Shown: positions 6,977-16,411 of the stretch, in pieces
Layout of the letters: each line of letters opens with the position of its first letter
Numbering within the stretch: position 1 is the first letter of the stretch
Assembly: GCA_025980665.1 (NCBI GenBank)
Contig: JAICXC010000001.1
Location: forward strand, 84,999-148,998
DNA from: Bryobacteraceae bacterium
Lineage (GTDB): Bacteria > Acidobacteriota > Terriglobia > Bryobacterales > Bryobacteraceae
DNA length: 64,000 nucleotides
Direction of reading: 5' to 3'
Program-made: the position numbers and the translations under genes
Notes under the pieces: generated by a model
What the model saw: the letters and a program-made list of their open reading frames with translations, nothing else
Databases searched by the model: none
Told to the model about the DNA's origin: nothing

Positions 6977-9319
6977 GTGCCGAAAAGTCTGTGGATCGCC
7001 GCTGCTGTGCTGTTCGGAGCTATTTGCTCCGCCCAAGATCGGCAGCTGGTGGACCGATACTGCATCACTTGCCACAACCAGCGCCTCAAGACCGGCGGCC
7101 TCATGCTGGATACGTTGCACCTGGCGAAAATTCCCACCGACGCCGAGACCTGGGAAAAAGTAGTTCTGAAGCTGCGCACCGGCGCGATGCCTCCTCCCGG
7201 GATGCCGCGTCCAGATGCCGAGGCGACACACAAATTCGTTTCCTTGATCGAGGCCCGGATCGACAGCGCCGCACAGGCCAAATCTTACGCCGGCCGTCCT
7301 CTGCTTCACCGCATGAATCGAGCTGAATATGCCAACGCCATCCGCGATCTGCTGGGCCTAGATGTGGATGCAGCCAGTCTCTTGCCTCCTGACGATTCGG
7401 CCTACGGGTTCGACAACATTGCTGATGCCCTGGGCTTTTCACCGTCGCTTCAGGAGCGTTATCTGTCGGCGGCGGCGAGCATCAGCGCGCTGGCCATTGG
7501 CGATCCGAACGTGAAACCGGCCGGTACGACGTTCCGGATTCGCCAGGACCTCTCACAGAACCAGCACATCGAAGGCCTTCCGCTGGGAACAATGGGCGGA
7601 ATTTTGGTGCATTACAATTTTCCGCTCGACGGCGAATACGAGTTTCAAGCCAAACTGTATCGGACCAACCTGAACATCATGCGCGGCCTGGAATTCGCCC
7701 ACCAGGTGGAGTTCACCGTGGGCGGCCAGCGGATTCACCTCGCGAGCATCGGTGGTCCAGCCGACCTGGCGTCAATGTTCGAAAAACCCACCGAGACGGG
7801 TGACGCGGTGGATGCCCGGTTGCGCGTGCGCGTGAAAGTGAAAGCGGGTCCTGGCGATGTCACGGCGGCCTTTCTCGAAGGTCCGCAGGTCCAGCGGCCT
7901 GACCGGCTCCAGCCATTCCAGCGCAGCTCTACCGACAATTTCGACTGGAGCGGGTGGCCGCATATCCAGACGCTATCGATCACCGGTCCCTTTAATGCAA
8001 CTGGTCCCGGGGATACGCCCAGCCGCCGCCGGATTTTCGTGTGTCACCCCGACAAAGCGACTTCGGAATCGGCCTGCGCGCGGAAGATTCTCGCCGCGCT
8101 GGCTCGCAGGGCGTACCGGCAGCCCGTGAGTGATACGGATCTTACCCGGATTTTGAGCTTCTACGAAACCGGACGGCAGAACGGCGGATTCGAAGGCGGA
8201 ATCGAACTGGCGCTTGAGCGTATCCTCGCCAGCCCGAAGTTTGTTTTGCGCGTCGAGAAAGACGCGCCGAACGCGGCGCCCGGATCGGTCTATCGAGTGA
8301 GCGATCTAGATCTGGCTTCGCGTCTGTCTTTCTTTCTATGGAGCAGCATTCCGGATGACGAGCTACTCACTCTGGCCGCCGCAGGCAAACTACGTGATCC
8401 AGCAGTGTTGCGACAGCAAACACTGCGAATGTTAGGCGACCCGAAGTCGCATGCTCTGGTCAGTAACTTCGCCGGACAGTGGCTGCAATTGCGGAATGTG
8501 CGTAACGTCCTGCCAAACTCGGACGATTTCCCGGATTTCGACGATAACCTCCGGCAGGCGTTCCAACGCGAAACTGAGTTGTTCTTCGAGAGCATCCTCA
8601 ACGAGGATCGCCCGGTGCTGGATCTTCTTACGGCGGACTATACCTTCCTCAATGAACGCCTGGCAAGGCATTACGGAATCACCGGAATTTACGGGAGTCA
8701 GTTCCGCCGCGTCACTTTGCACGACGATTTCCGCCGCGGATTGTTGGGGCAAGGCAGCATCCTGGCGTTGACCTCGCACGCGGAGCGAACGTCTCCCGTG
8801 GTGCGTGGCAAGTGGATCCTGGAGAACATTCTGGGGATGCCGGTGCCGCCGCCTCCGCCCGATGTTCCTCTGCTCAAAGAGAATAAAGACCGGGAGAAAC
8901 CTCTCACCATGCGCGAGCAGATGGTGGAGCATCGCGCCAATGCCGTATGTGCGAGCTGTCACAAGACCATGGATCCCATCGGGCTGGCGCTGGAGAATTT
9001 CGACGCGGTGGGAGCGTGGCGCACGCGGGACGCGGGTGAATCGATTGATGTTTCCGGGGAACTAGCCGATGGAACCAAGGTGAACGGTGTGGTCGATCTG
9101 AGGAACGCGATAGTGAGCCGTCCCGAAATGTTCGCCGGAACGATGGCTGAGAAGCTGTTGATCTATGCGCTGGGCCGAGGGCTGGACTATCGCGATATGC
9201 CGGCGGTGCGCGGAATCGTTCGCGAGGCGGCTCAGAATAACTATAAAATGTCATCTTTGATTCTGGGCGTGATTCGCAGCACGCCATTCCAGATGCGTAC
9301 GACAATAGTGAAGGACTGA
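6977..9319 (+). CDS. DUF1592/DUF1588 planctomycete-type cytochrome c protein
   Basis: The 780-residue secreted protein has a signal peptide ending near FGAICSAQ. Next is a heme-binding YCITCHNQ, then the DUF1587, DUF1592, DUF1595, DUF1588 and DUF1585 series. HRMNRAEYANAIRDLLGLD marks DUF1587 and the second heme motif CASCHKTMDPIGLALENFD marks DUF1588. The start is GTG after AGGGGAAC. The gene is coupled to the following DUF1552 gene by a TGATG overlap. These pairs are common in Planctomycetes, Verrucomicrobia and Acidobacteriota. Their biochemical function is not established, though a periplasmic redox role is likely. Confidence 0.92.
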   Translation: MPKSLWIAAAVLFGAICSAQDRQLVDRYCITCHNQRLKTGGLMLDTLHLAKIPTDAETWEKVVLKLRTGAMPPPGMPRPDAEATHKFVSLIEARIDSAAQAKSYAGRPLLHRMNRAEYANAIRDLLGLDVDAASLLPPDDSAYGFDNIADALGFSPSLQERYLSAAASISALAIGDPNVKPAGTTFRIRQDLSQNQHIEGLPLGTMGGILVHYNFPLDGEYEFQAKLYRTNLNIMRGLEFAHQVEFTVGGQRIHLASIGGPADLASMFEKPTETGDAVDARLRVRVKVKAGPGDVTAAFLEGPQVQRPDRLQPFQRSSTDNFDWSGWPHIQTLSITGPFNATGPGDTPSRRRIFVCHPDKATSESACARKILAALARRAYRQPVSDTDLTRILSFYETGRQNGGFEGGIELALERILASPKFVLRVEKDAPNAAPGSVYRVSDLDLASRLSFFLWSSIPDDELLTLAAAGKLRDPAVLRQQTLRMLGDPKSHALVSNFAGQWLQLRNVRNVLPNSDDFPDFDDNLRQAFQRETELFFESILNEDRPVLDLLTADYTFLNERLARHYGITGIYGSQFRRVTLHDDFRRGLLGQGSILALTSHAERTSPVVRGKWILENILGMPVPPPPPDVPLLKENKDREKPLTMREQMVEHRANAVCASCHKTMDPIGLALENFDAVGAWRTRDAGESIDVSGELADGTKVNGVVDLRNAIVSRPEMFAGTMAEKLLIYALGRGLDYRDMPAVRGIVREAAQNNYKMSSLILGVIRSTPFQMRTTIVKD

Positions 9320-10638
9320 TGCGGCGGATATCCATATCGCGTAGATCCGTACTCCGGGGCGCCGGCTCGGCCATCGCCTTGCCGTTCCTGGATGCGATGG
9401 TTCCAGCGTTCACCCCGCAAGCCAAAGCCGCCGCAATCCCCTCAATGCGGTTCGGCGTGGTTTACATTCCCAACGGCGCGATCATGCAGCAGTGGACTCC
9501 GAAAACCGTCGGCTCGGGGTTCGAATTCACTCCGATCCTGAAGCCCCTGGAGCCATTCAAGGACTCGCTGGTGCTGATCAACAACCTTACGCGTTCCCAC
9601 CCTGGCAGCGTAATCGGCGACCATGCCGTAAGCTGCGCAGGATTTCTCACAGGCGTGTGGCCCAAGCGGACGGAAGCCGAGGACGTGCTGGCGAACACCA
9701 CCATCGACCAGGTGGTGGCGCAGAAGATTGGACAGGACACGCCGCTGCCGTCGCTGGAACTCGCCACGGAAGACTTTACTGGCTACGTAGGAGCTTGCTC
9801 GCCCGGATTTAGCTGCACCTACATGAATACGATTTCGTGGAGGACGCCGACAACTCCGCTGCCGATGGAGACCAACCCGCGCGCGGTCTTCGAACGCCTC
9901 TTTGGCGCGGCGGGGTCCGCGGCGGAACGCCGCGCAAGAATGGTCACGCAGCGCAGCATTCTGGATTCGATCGCCGAAGACGCAAACGATCTGCAGCGCA
10001 CTTTGGGCGGCCGCGATCGCGCGCGCGTCAGCGACTATCTGGACAACGTCCGCGAAATCGAACGGCGGATTCAACGGGCGGAGGCTCAGCAGCATCTCTC
10101 TGAGACCGCTTTGGAAGCCCCCGTAGGAATTCCCGAATCCTTCGAAGAGCACGTCGGCCTGATGTTCGACCTGATCGCGGCGGCGTACCAGGCTAATGTG
10201 ACCCGCGTGTTCACCTTCATGCTCTCGCGCGAACTCAGCCAGCGGACGTATCCGCAACTGGGTGTAAGCGAGCAACACCATTCCGTCTCGCATCACCAGA
10301 ACAAGGCCGACAAGATGGCGCAGGTGGTGAAGATCAACACGTACCACGTCGGATTGTTCGCGAAGTTCCTGGAGACGCTGCGTCGCACCGAAGATGGGCC
10401 TGGATCGCTGCTGGACCAGTCGCTCATCTTTTACGGCGCGGGCATGGGCGATTCGAATGGTCATGCCACCGATCCTCTGCCGGTGGTCGCCATGAGCGGA
10501 GGCCTGAAGGGTCACCGCCACATCGAGCTTCCCAAACGGACTCCGGTCGGCAATCTATGGCGCACCGTGGCGGCGAAGTACGACACTCCCATCGAGCACT
10601 ACGGCGACAGCACAGGGCTAGTCGATGATCTCTTCTAA
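9319..10638 (+). CDS. DUF1552 domain protein, Tat-type signal
   Basis: The 439-residue exported protein begins with a twin-arginine-like signal (SRRSVLRGAGSAIALPFLDAM) and has the usual length and features of DUF1552, such as FGVVYIPNGAIMQQWTP early and LIFYGAGMGDSNGHATDPLP late, suggesting an alkaline-phosphatase-like or metal-binding fold. Its start overlaps the DUF1592 stop by one base (TGATG), and its end overlaps the ankyrin gene by 14 bases. The partner relationship with DUF1592 proteins is well conserved, but the function is unknown. Confidence 0.9.
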   Translation: MRRISISRRSVLRGAGSAIALPFLDAMVPAFTPQAKAAAIPSMRFGVVYIPNGAIMQQWTPKTVGSGFEFTPILKPLEPFKDSLVLINNLTRSHPGSVIGDHAVSCAGFLTGVWPKRTEAEDVLANTTIDQVVAQKIGQDTPLPSLELATEDFTGYVGACSPGFSCTYMNTISWRTPTTPLPMETNPRAVFERLFGAAGSAAERRARMVTQRSILDSIAEDANDLQRTLGGRDRARVSDYLDNVREIERRIQRAEAQQHLSETALEAPVGIPESFEEHVGLMFDLIAAAYQANVTRVFTFMLSRELSQRTYPQLGVSEQHHSVSHHQNKADKMAQVVKINTYHVGLFAKFLETLRRTEDGPGSLLDQSLIFYGAGMGDSNGHATDPLPVVAMSGGLKGHRHIELPKRTPVGNLWRTVAAKYDTPIEHYGDSTGLVDDLF

Positions 10639-12007
10639 ATGCGTGCTCCTGCTTCTCGCCGCGCTGGCATTCACACTTGCGGCGGCGGACGACCCAGACG
10701 GAACCACTCCACTGCACTGGGCGGTTCGCGCCAACGACGTGGAGGCCGCGCAGCGTCTGCTTCACTCTGGAGCGAATCCCGATGCCGCGAATCGCTACGG
10801 TGTGACTCCCTTATCGCTGGCTGCCGAAAACGCCAGCGCCCCATTGATCCAGATGCTCTTACAGGCCGGAGCGCACCCCACTGACGCGATTCTCATGACT
10901 GCGGCGCGAACTGGGGACGCCGAAGTCGTAAGGATGCTGCTGGCCCGCGGCGCGGACGCGAATGCACGCGAAAGTTCGCTGGGCGAAACTGCGTTGATGT
11001 GGGCCGCGGCGGAGAATCATCCGGAAGCGGTGCGGGCGCTGATCGAGCACGGCGCGGATCCCAACACACGATCCGACAAGCTGGTTTACTCGAAAGACCG
11101 ATTCGGCCTGGAAGGTGTCACCACCATCCTGCCTCACGGGAGCTGGACGGCGTTGATGTATGCCGCGCGGCAAGGATCACTTGAAGCCGCTCGGGCACTA
11201 GCGCAAGCGGGAGCCGACCTGAATCTCGCCGATCCCGACGGAACCACGGCGCTGCACCTGGCGATCCTCAACGGGCACTTCGACACGGCAGGCATGCTCG
11301 CCAAGAAAGGCGCCGCCCCTAACATCGCCGATGTCACTGGTATGGCTGCGCTGTATGCCGCTGTCGACATGAGTACGCTGGGCGAGATCTATGGCCGCCC
11401 GGGCCGCAAATCCACCGACCAACTCAGCGCCGTGGATCTGCTGCCGATTCTGCTCGCCCACGGCGCGAATCCCAACGCTGCCCTGAAATCGCCTACGCTC
11501 ACTCGCGCCCACACACCCGGCGAACCCAGCTTGGCCGAAGGGACCACGCCTCTGATGCGCGCCGCCAAAAACGGCGACGTCGCCGCGATGCGCGTCCTGA
11601 TGGCTCATGGCGCGGACGCCTCGCTGAAGCAGAAAAACGGAACTACCGCTCTGATGCTCGCGTCCGGCGTTGGACGCGGCACGGGAGTTTTCGCGAAGGA
11701 TTACGCGACCGAAGCGGAACTACTCGCGGCTGTGAAGTTCCTGGTTGAATTAGGTGTCGATGCGGGCGTCGACATCAACGCAGCTAACGACGCGGGCCAG
11801 ACGGCGCTGCATATCGCCGCGCAGGCATCCGACGGCATCGTGAAGTACCTGGTGGAACACGGCGCCAATCTCGATGCGAAAGACAAGCAGGGCCGCACCG
11901 CGCTCGATGTCGCCATGGGAAAAGGTGTGCGGGCCCGTATCGGCGGCGAGCCGACAATGCGCGAAAGCACTGCGGCGCTCCTGCGGCAGTTGATGTCGTC
12001 ACGCTAG
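10625..12007 (+). CDS. secreted ankyrin-repeat protein
   Basis: The 460-residue protein has an N-terminal signal peptide (hydrophobic run ending near FTLAAAD) and roughly eight to ten ankyrin repeats. Examples are DGTTPLHWAVRANDVEAAQRLL at about residues 24-45, GETALMWAAAENHPEAVRALI, and GQTALHIAAQASDGIVKYLV near the end. It is probably a periplasmic protein-protein interaction scaffold. The 14-base overlap with the DUF1552 gene makes a coupled three-gene unit with DUF1592, so it may hold that complex together or regulate it (inference). Confidence 0.9.
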   Translation: MISSKCVLLLLAALAFTLAAADDPDGTTPLHWAVRANDVEAAQRLLHSGANPDAANRYGVTPLSLAAENASAPLIQMLLQAGAHPTDAILMTAARTGDAEVVRMLLARGADANARESSLGETALMWAAAENHPEAVRALIEHGADPNTRSDKLVYSKDRFGLEGVTTILPHGSWTALMYAARQGSLEAARALAQAGADLNLADPDGTTALHLAILNGHFDTAGMLAKKGAAPNIADVTGMAALYAAVDMSTLGEIYGRPGRKSTDQLSAVDLLPILLAHGANPNAALKSPTLTRAHTPGEPSLAEGTTPLMRAAKNGDVAAMRVLMAHGADASLKQKNGTTALMLASGVGRGTGVFAKDYATEAELLAAVKFLVELGVDAGVDINAANDAGQTALHIAAQASDGIVKYLVEHGANLDAKDKQGRTALDVAMGKGVRARIGGEPTMRESTAALLRQLMSSR

Positions 12008-12069
12008 CCTTTACTCATCCGCCCCAACGCTAGATGAGAACATGCTTGCTACAATAGCCGGGGTTCCAC

Positions 12070-13269
12070 GTGCTTGCAATTATAAAGAGAGTTTTGCTGT
12101 TCGCTTTCTGCGCCGCGCTCCACGCTCAGATTCTGGCCGATGGCCACGTACACATCACCAACCGCGTGTACTGGGAAGGCATCGATCCGTGGAAACCTCA
12201 GCCCGTGGGCCAATTCGATTACGCCCGAGCCCGCAGCGGCGGCGTCAACTTCGTCATCGAGAACATCGCGCCTTACGGCTACAACACCTATAACACCACC
12301 GTAAAGCACGCCGGACGTCTGATCGAGACGTTTCATCGGACGCTCGAAGCGCATCGCGACCAGATGGAGCTCGCGCTCACTTCCGCCGATGTGCGGCGCA
12401 TCGTCGCCAGCGGAAAGATGGCCGTGATGCTCAGCATCGAAGCCGGGTTCGATCAGGAGGGCGATATCGATATCCTGCGGCTCTGGTATCGTCTGGGCGT
12501 TCGCGTGATCCAGTTTTCGAGCCAGGTGACGACGGCCTATGCGGACTCCTCGGTGCGTGGCGGCGTCAAATGGTCCGGCATCAATGAGAAAGGCCGCCGC
12601 CTGATCGCGGAGATGAATCGGCTTGGCATGCTGATCGATATTTCCCATGCAACGGAAGCCGCGCAGCGCCAGATCATCGCGGCTAGCAGCGCTCCCGTGG
12701 TCGCCAGTCATGTGGCTCTGCGCGCGATATGTTCCAATCCAGCTAATCTTTCCGACGACGTCCTGCGCGCTTTGATAGCAAAGGGCGGCATGATCGGGAT
12801 CCACAGCGCGGCCGAACAAATCGGGCAGCGGTATTACGATTGGTCGCGCGGCAAGCGTTCAATTCCCGTGAATGGCGTTACACGCGAGCAAATTCTTTTC
12901 GCGGAGCTCTCATTGATTCGCTCACCGAATCAGGATTATGGCGAGTACATCGACGCGCTGGACGCGCAACAGGGTGACCGTTGGCGTCGTTTCTATTCCC
13001 AGCCCTGGCACGAATCGCCCGAAGGCGAAGCTCTGGTTCCGTCACTTGATGATTGGGTCGCTCACGTTGCGCACGCCGTTGCGATCGGTGGCCCGAAGAG
13101 TGTGGCGATTGGATTGGACCTAACCCACGCACGCAGCACGTTGAAGAATTTCGATGCCAGTCACTATCCCGATCTCGTAGAGGCCCTGCGCAAACACAAT
13201 CTGGCAACGCCTGAAATTCTCGGCGAAAACTGGTTGCGCGTGCTCGACTCGGCGAAGGCTCCCAACTAG
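12070..13269 (+). CDS. membrane dipeptidase, peptidase M19 family
   Basis: The 399-residue amidohydrolase-fold zinc dipeptidase has a signal peptide (about residues 1-18). Family signatures are DGHVHI (HxH metal site), MLSIEAGFD with the bridging glutamate, LIDISHATEAA and PVVASHVALRAI with later metal-binding histidines. M19 enzymes cleave dipeptides, including D-amino-acid ones, or related amides. The start is GTG at 12070. A TACAAT hexamer at 12049-12054 could be a -10 element, which would leave a very short leader. The next gene, a binding protein, starts immediately after the stop. Confidence 0.9.
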   Translation: MLAIIKRVLLFAFCAALHAQILADGHVHITNRVYWEGIDPWKPQPVGQFDYARARSGGVNFVIENIAPYGYNTYNTTVKHAGRLIETFHRTLEAHRDQMELALTSADVRRIVASGKMAVMLSIEAGFDQEGDIDILRLWYRLGVRVIQFSSQVTTAYADSSVRGGVKWSGINEKGRRLIAEMNRLGMLIDISHATEAAQRQIIAASSAPVVASHVALRAICSNPANLSDDVLRALIAKGGMIGIHSAAEQIGQRYYDWSRGKRSIPVNGVTREQILFAELSLIRSPNQDYGEYIDALDAQQGDRWRRFYSQPWHESPEGEALVPSLDDWVAHVAHAVAIGGPKSVAIGLDLTHARSTLKNFDASHYPDLVEALRKHNLATPEILGENWLRVLDSAKAPN

Positions 13270-14184
13270 ATGCGAAATGCGCTGCTCCTTTTTCTCCTGT
13301 TCGCGGCGACGGCTGGCGCGCAGATCAAGATCGCCGTCAACTCCACCACCATCGAATCGGCTCCCATTTTTCTGGCTGAGCGAATGCCCGGCGTGCAGAT
13401 CGTCCCGGTCCCCAACGGTCGCGTGGCCATGGAGCAACTGTTGCGTGGCAGTGTCGACGCGGCTACGGGATCAGAAACGCAGATGCTTCTCAACTCGATC
13501 GCCGAGCCGGGAATTCGCATCGTCCTTACACTCGCCGAAGCGCGTTATCGCATTATCGCTCGGCGCTCCACCGGCATTCGCCGCGTTGAAGATCTTCGCG
13601 GAAAGAAAGTGGCCGCAACCGTCAACACTTCGTCGCAATACTTCTTGCGGGAGATGTTGCGCAAAGCAGGACTATTGCTTGAAACAGATATCCACTTCGT
13701 CAACCTGGAGGGTCCCGATATGCCTGCGGCCCTTAAGCGAGGCGATGTGGACGCAGTGGCGATTTGGGAACCTCACGCGGAAAACTCGATCGAGGTCCTG
13801 GGGAGCGAAGCTGTGGTGTTGGAGAATTCGTCCGTCTATCGCGAACGATTCAACCTGAACACCACGACCAAGGTCTTGCAGGACCCCGACAAGCGCCGCG
13901 CGTTAGTGGACTTCCTCCGTGTGGTTCTAGGTGCTTCTGATCGTGCGCGAAGCCACGCAGGCGAGACTCAAATGCAACTGGCGCCATTCATTAATACGCC
14001 AGCCACGACCATCGCGCACGTCTGGAACCAATTCCGTTTCCCCGCCAATCTTCCCGGCGATCTTCCGGACGTGCTCGGGAACGTGGAGATCTTCATAGCA
14101 GCCGTTCAGCATCGGCAGCCTCGACCACAGGCCGATTTGGTCACGTTAATCGACTCCGGCCCTCTCGCGGAAGCCCGCCCTTAA
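13270..14184 (+). CDS. NMT1/NitT-TauT-type ABC substrate-binding protein, orphan
   Basis: The 304-residue periplasmic binding protein has a signal peptide ending near ATAGAQ. Family features are the SAPIFLAERMPGVQIV start, VEDLRGKKVAATVNTSS and LKRGDVDAVAIWEPHAE, typical of the SsuA/TauA/THI5-like group that binds small organic ions, sulfonates or pyrimidines. No ATPase or permease gene is adjacent, so it either uses a transporter encoded elsewhere or acts as a periplasmic sensor. It directly follows the M19 dipeptidase gene with no gap and probably shares its transcript. Confidence 0.85.
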   Translation: MRNALLLFLLFAATAGAQIKIAVNSTTIESAPIFLAERMPGVQIVPVPNGRVAMEQLLRGSVDAATGSETQMLLNSIAEPGIRIVLTLAEARYRIIARRSTGIRRVEDLRGKKVAATVNTSSQYFLREMLRKAGLLLETDIHFVNLEGPDMPAALKRGDVDAVAIWEPHAENSIEVLGSEAVVLENSSVYRERFNLNTTTKVLQDPDKRRALVDFLRVVLGASDRARSHAGETQMQLAPFINTPATTIAHVWNQFRFPANLPGDLPDVLGNVEIFIAAVQHRQPRPQADLVTLIDSGPLAEARP

Positions 14185-14906
14185 CGGCCCGCGTCCTCGC
14201 AGATATATTCGAACATTTCGCCGTCGGCGATCCACTTCGAGGCCGTCGTCTCGGTGATGGTCCATTTGCCGGACCACGATTTCGTATATGCGCCGGGATC
14301 GTCTACCGTAACTTCGTACGACAGCGTTTTCAGGTTCGGGCGCGAGATGCGTTCAACCAGGTGGAGCTGTGAGGTGTTCGGAAACGCCCCCACGGCCCAC
14401 ATCTTTTCATTAAAGCCCACCGAATCGATCACCAGAGTGTCGCCCTCCCAGTGGCCGATCGAGTGGCCCAGGTAGGTCGGTCGGACGTCCTCACCCTGAG
14501 GATGCATGCGGCCGTCCATGTATATTACGCGCCAGGAGTGCGGTCCGGCCATATTCAGGATGAAAATGCTCTTTAGCTCGGGGACATCTACGATCTCAAA
14601 TCCGGGTGCGTTGAGAAATGCCGGGCCGGGCGCTGCCTTGCAATCGACCAGCGGCGAGTCTTGCGAGAAGGTGGCAGTGCGGTATTCGTAAACGGCTTTG
14701 GCCCACGGTTGAAAGGGCACGTCATTCGCGCGGGGAAAACCGCCCAGGCCGGGACGGACTTCCCAATACCCTTTCTTGCCGGGTACCGATCCCAAATTCA
14801 CTTTGCCATCGGGCCAGCGCGGAGTGGGCTCCGGCGGCTGTTTTGCTTGGCCGAAAGAAACCATCGGCAATAGGGCAATGAAGGCGGCCGCGATTCTCAC
14901 CGTCAC
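14181..14906 (-). CDS. secreted protein of the WEGDTLVVD-like family (copy 1)
   Basis: The 241-residue protein of unknown function has an N-terminal signal peptide. The core repeats the family pattern: TPRWPDGKVNLG, PFQPWAKAVYEYR, WRVIYMDGR, then GHSIGHWEGDTLVIDSVGFN, LHLVERISRP and YEVTVDDPGAYT. Five further copies occur in this window. The start is GTG, directly abutting the stop of the DUF6152 gene upstream. Predicted mostly beta structure and export suggest a periplasmic or outer-membrane-associated role; nothing shows an enzymatic activity. Confidence 0.85.
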   Translation of the reverse strand: MTVRIAAAFIALLPMVSFGQAKQPPEPTPRWPDGKVNLGSVPGKKGYWEVRPGLGGFPRANDVPFQPWAKAVYEYRTATFSQDSPLVDCKAAPGPAFLNAPGFEIVDVPELKSIFILNMAGPHSWRVIYMDGRMHPQGEDVRPTYLGHSIGHWEGDTLVIDSVGFNEKMWAVGAFPNTSQLHLVERISRPNLKTLSYEVTVDDPGAYTKSWSGKWTITETTASKWIADGEMFEYICEDAGR

Positions 14907-15302
14907 CTACCTCGTTGGCAGCTTCTGACCGCTCTCCGTGATGAGAGACGTTGTCTGCATTGCGCCGACCCAGGCATTCTTGGCATCCTTGGCGACCGCC
15001 GCGCCCTCGATTGTGATCTTGTCGCCGATCTTCACGGTGTCGCGCTTCCACCCGCCGCGCGTCAAAGCGTAGGGCGGACCCAGCTCGAAACGGAGCTCCT
15101 TGGTCATACCACTCTCGTCTTTCACGTTGAAGAAAATGTAGGCGTGCGGATTCACCCAATCCACTTTGGTGACGAATCCGGTTAGAGTCGCGACTTTATT
15201 GCCGTCGTATTCGGCCTCAAACGAGTGATGCGCCGCGGCGGGCTTGACTGCCACTAACATCAGACCGAGCCCTATCAGTGAAGCGATTGCGTTGACTCTC
15301 AT
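14907..15302 (-). CDS. DUF6152 secreted protein
   Basis: The 131-residue exported protein has a signal peptide ending at AAAHHSFEAEYD; HHSFxAEYD is the usual mature start of DUF6152. The TGFVTKVDWVNPHAYIFF and WKRDTVKIGDKITIEG segments suggest a small OB-like beta barrel. A good AAGGAGAG site precedes the ATG. The gene overlaps the upstream fusion gene by four bases (ATGA) and abuts the WEGDTLVVD-family gene downstream. Function is unknown; the fixed pairing with WEGDTLVVD-family proteins implies joint action. Confidence 0.85.
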   Translation of the reverse strand: MRVNAIASLIGLGLMLVAVKPAAAHHSFEAEYDGNKVATLTGFVTKVDWVNPHAYIFFNVKDESGMTKELRFELGPPYALTRGGWKRDTVKIGDKITIEGAAVAKDAKNAWVGAMQTTSLITESGQKLPTR

Positions 15303-16405
15303 TTGTAGCTCTCCTTACCAGATAATGTAGCCTCGACGTTTTCCTCGCAGAAATATTCCTGAATCTCTTCGTTTGGAACCCACTGTATGTTCCAGCCGCC
15401 GTTCCACGGGTGCGTGTAGGTCCGTGGATCGTCCACAGTCACCTCATACTTCAACGTGTCGAGATCCGGCCTGGTGAAGCGTTCGGTCAAATGCAGGGCT
15501 TCGGTGTGCGGAAGGCCGCCATTGGCGAACCAGAAATGCTCGTTGAAGCCGACCACGTCAACTATCAAGGTGTCCTTATCCCATTTTCCCACCGAATTGC
15601 CATAGTACCCGCGCACGACCTCGTCGGCCTGCCCTTGCGGACGGCCGTCTGTAAAGATGACACGCCAGTTTCGATCCGCGCCACCGAGCAGCACCAGGAT
15701 GCGGCCCAGCTCGCGCTGTTCGATGAACTGAAAGCCATTCGGCATTTGGAACTGCCGCGGTCCCCCTGGCGGAAGGCAGCGCGTCAGAGGATCATCCTTC
15801 AAGAGAGTACGCTGACGATACTCGTACACCGACTTAGCCCACGGTTGGAAGGGAGCCACTCGATCCACGTCGGAGAGGTTCTTTAGGAGGCCTTCATCGT
15901 TCATCGTGATCTGGCCAGCGGTGCGATCGACCAAAGCGTTTGCGCTCGGCGCATTCCAATATCCTTTTTTGCCGGGAGGGGGCCCCAGGCGAACCTGACC
16001 ATCGGGCCAGCGCGGGGTTGGCTCATGCGCCGCAACAGCGGCCGGTTTCTTCGGCACGGCTACGAAGAGTCTCTTGCCTGTTTTCGCGAGCGTCACCGAT
16101 TTCGCGAAAGCCTGCCTGCGAGGCTCGCGTGCCGGGATGCCCTCCACGTTGACTGTATCGCCGATGCGCAGAGAATTCCGCGTCCAGCCGTCCTTCTCAA
16201 GATCCAGCGGATTGCCGAATTCCAGCGCCCAGTTGGCGACCGTCCCTGCGGCATCCTTCACGTTTATAAAGAGAAATGCGTGGGGATTCGCCCAGTCGAT
16301 CTTGGTGACGCTGCCCGTCAGCTTCACCTGCCGCGAGCTGTCGTAGGTCGTCGCGCTCTGCGCGAACGCGCTCACGGCGACCAATAGAACGTAATAGGGC
16401 CTCAT
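15299..16405 (-). CDS. DUF6152 / WEGDTLVVD-family fusion protein (copy 2)
   Basis: The 368-residue secreted protein has a signal peptide ending near SAFAQS. Residues about 20-115 match DUF6152 (LTGSVTKIDWANPHAFLF, DGWTRNSLRIGDTVNVEG). Residues about 130-360 match the second family (TPRWPDGQVRLGPPPGKKGY, GKWDKDTLIVDVVGFN, LHLTERFTRPD). The WEGD signature has drifted to WDKD here. The protein unites in one chain the two domains that are separate in the next two genes downstream, a natural fusion indicating that they work as a complex. Confidence 0.87.
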   Translation of the reverse strand: MRPYYVLLVAVSAFAQSATTYDSSRQVKLTGSVTKIDWANPHAFLFINVKDAAGTVANWALEFGNPLDLEKDGWTRNSLRIGDTVNVEGIPAREPRRQAFAKSVTLAKTGKRLFVAVPKKPAAVAAHEPTPRWPDGQVRLGPPPGKKGYWNAPSANALVDRTAGQITMNDEGLLKNLSDVDRVAPFQPWAKSVYEYRQRTLLKDDPLTRCLPPGGPRQFQMPNGFQFIEQRELGRILVLLGGADRNWRVIFTDGRPQGQADEVVRGYYGNSVGKWDKDTLIVDVVGFNEHFWFANGGLPHTEALHLTERFTRPDLDTLKYEVTVDDPRTYTHPWNGGWNIQWVPNEEIQEYFCEENVEATLSGKESYK

Positions 16406-16411
16406 TGTCCG

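Noticed and set aside
9442..10521. 359-codon open frame antisense to the DUF1552 gene
   Set aside because: High-GC shadow frame of a recognised gene; no family motif, signal peptide or ribosome binding site.
12049..12819. 256-codon open frame antisense to the M19 dipeptidase gene
   Set aside because: No recognisable motif; complementary to conserved dipeptidase codons.
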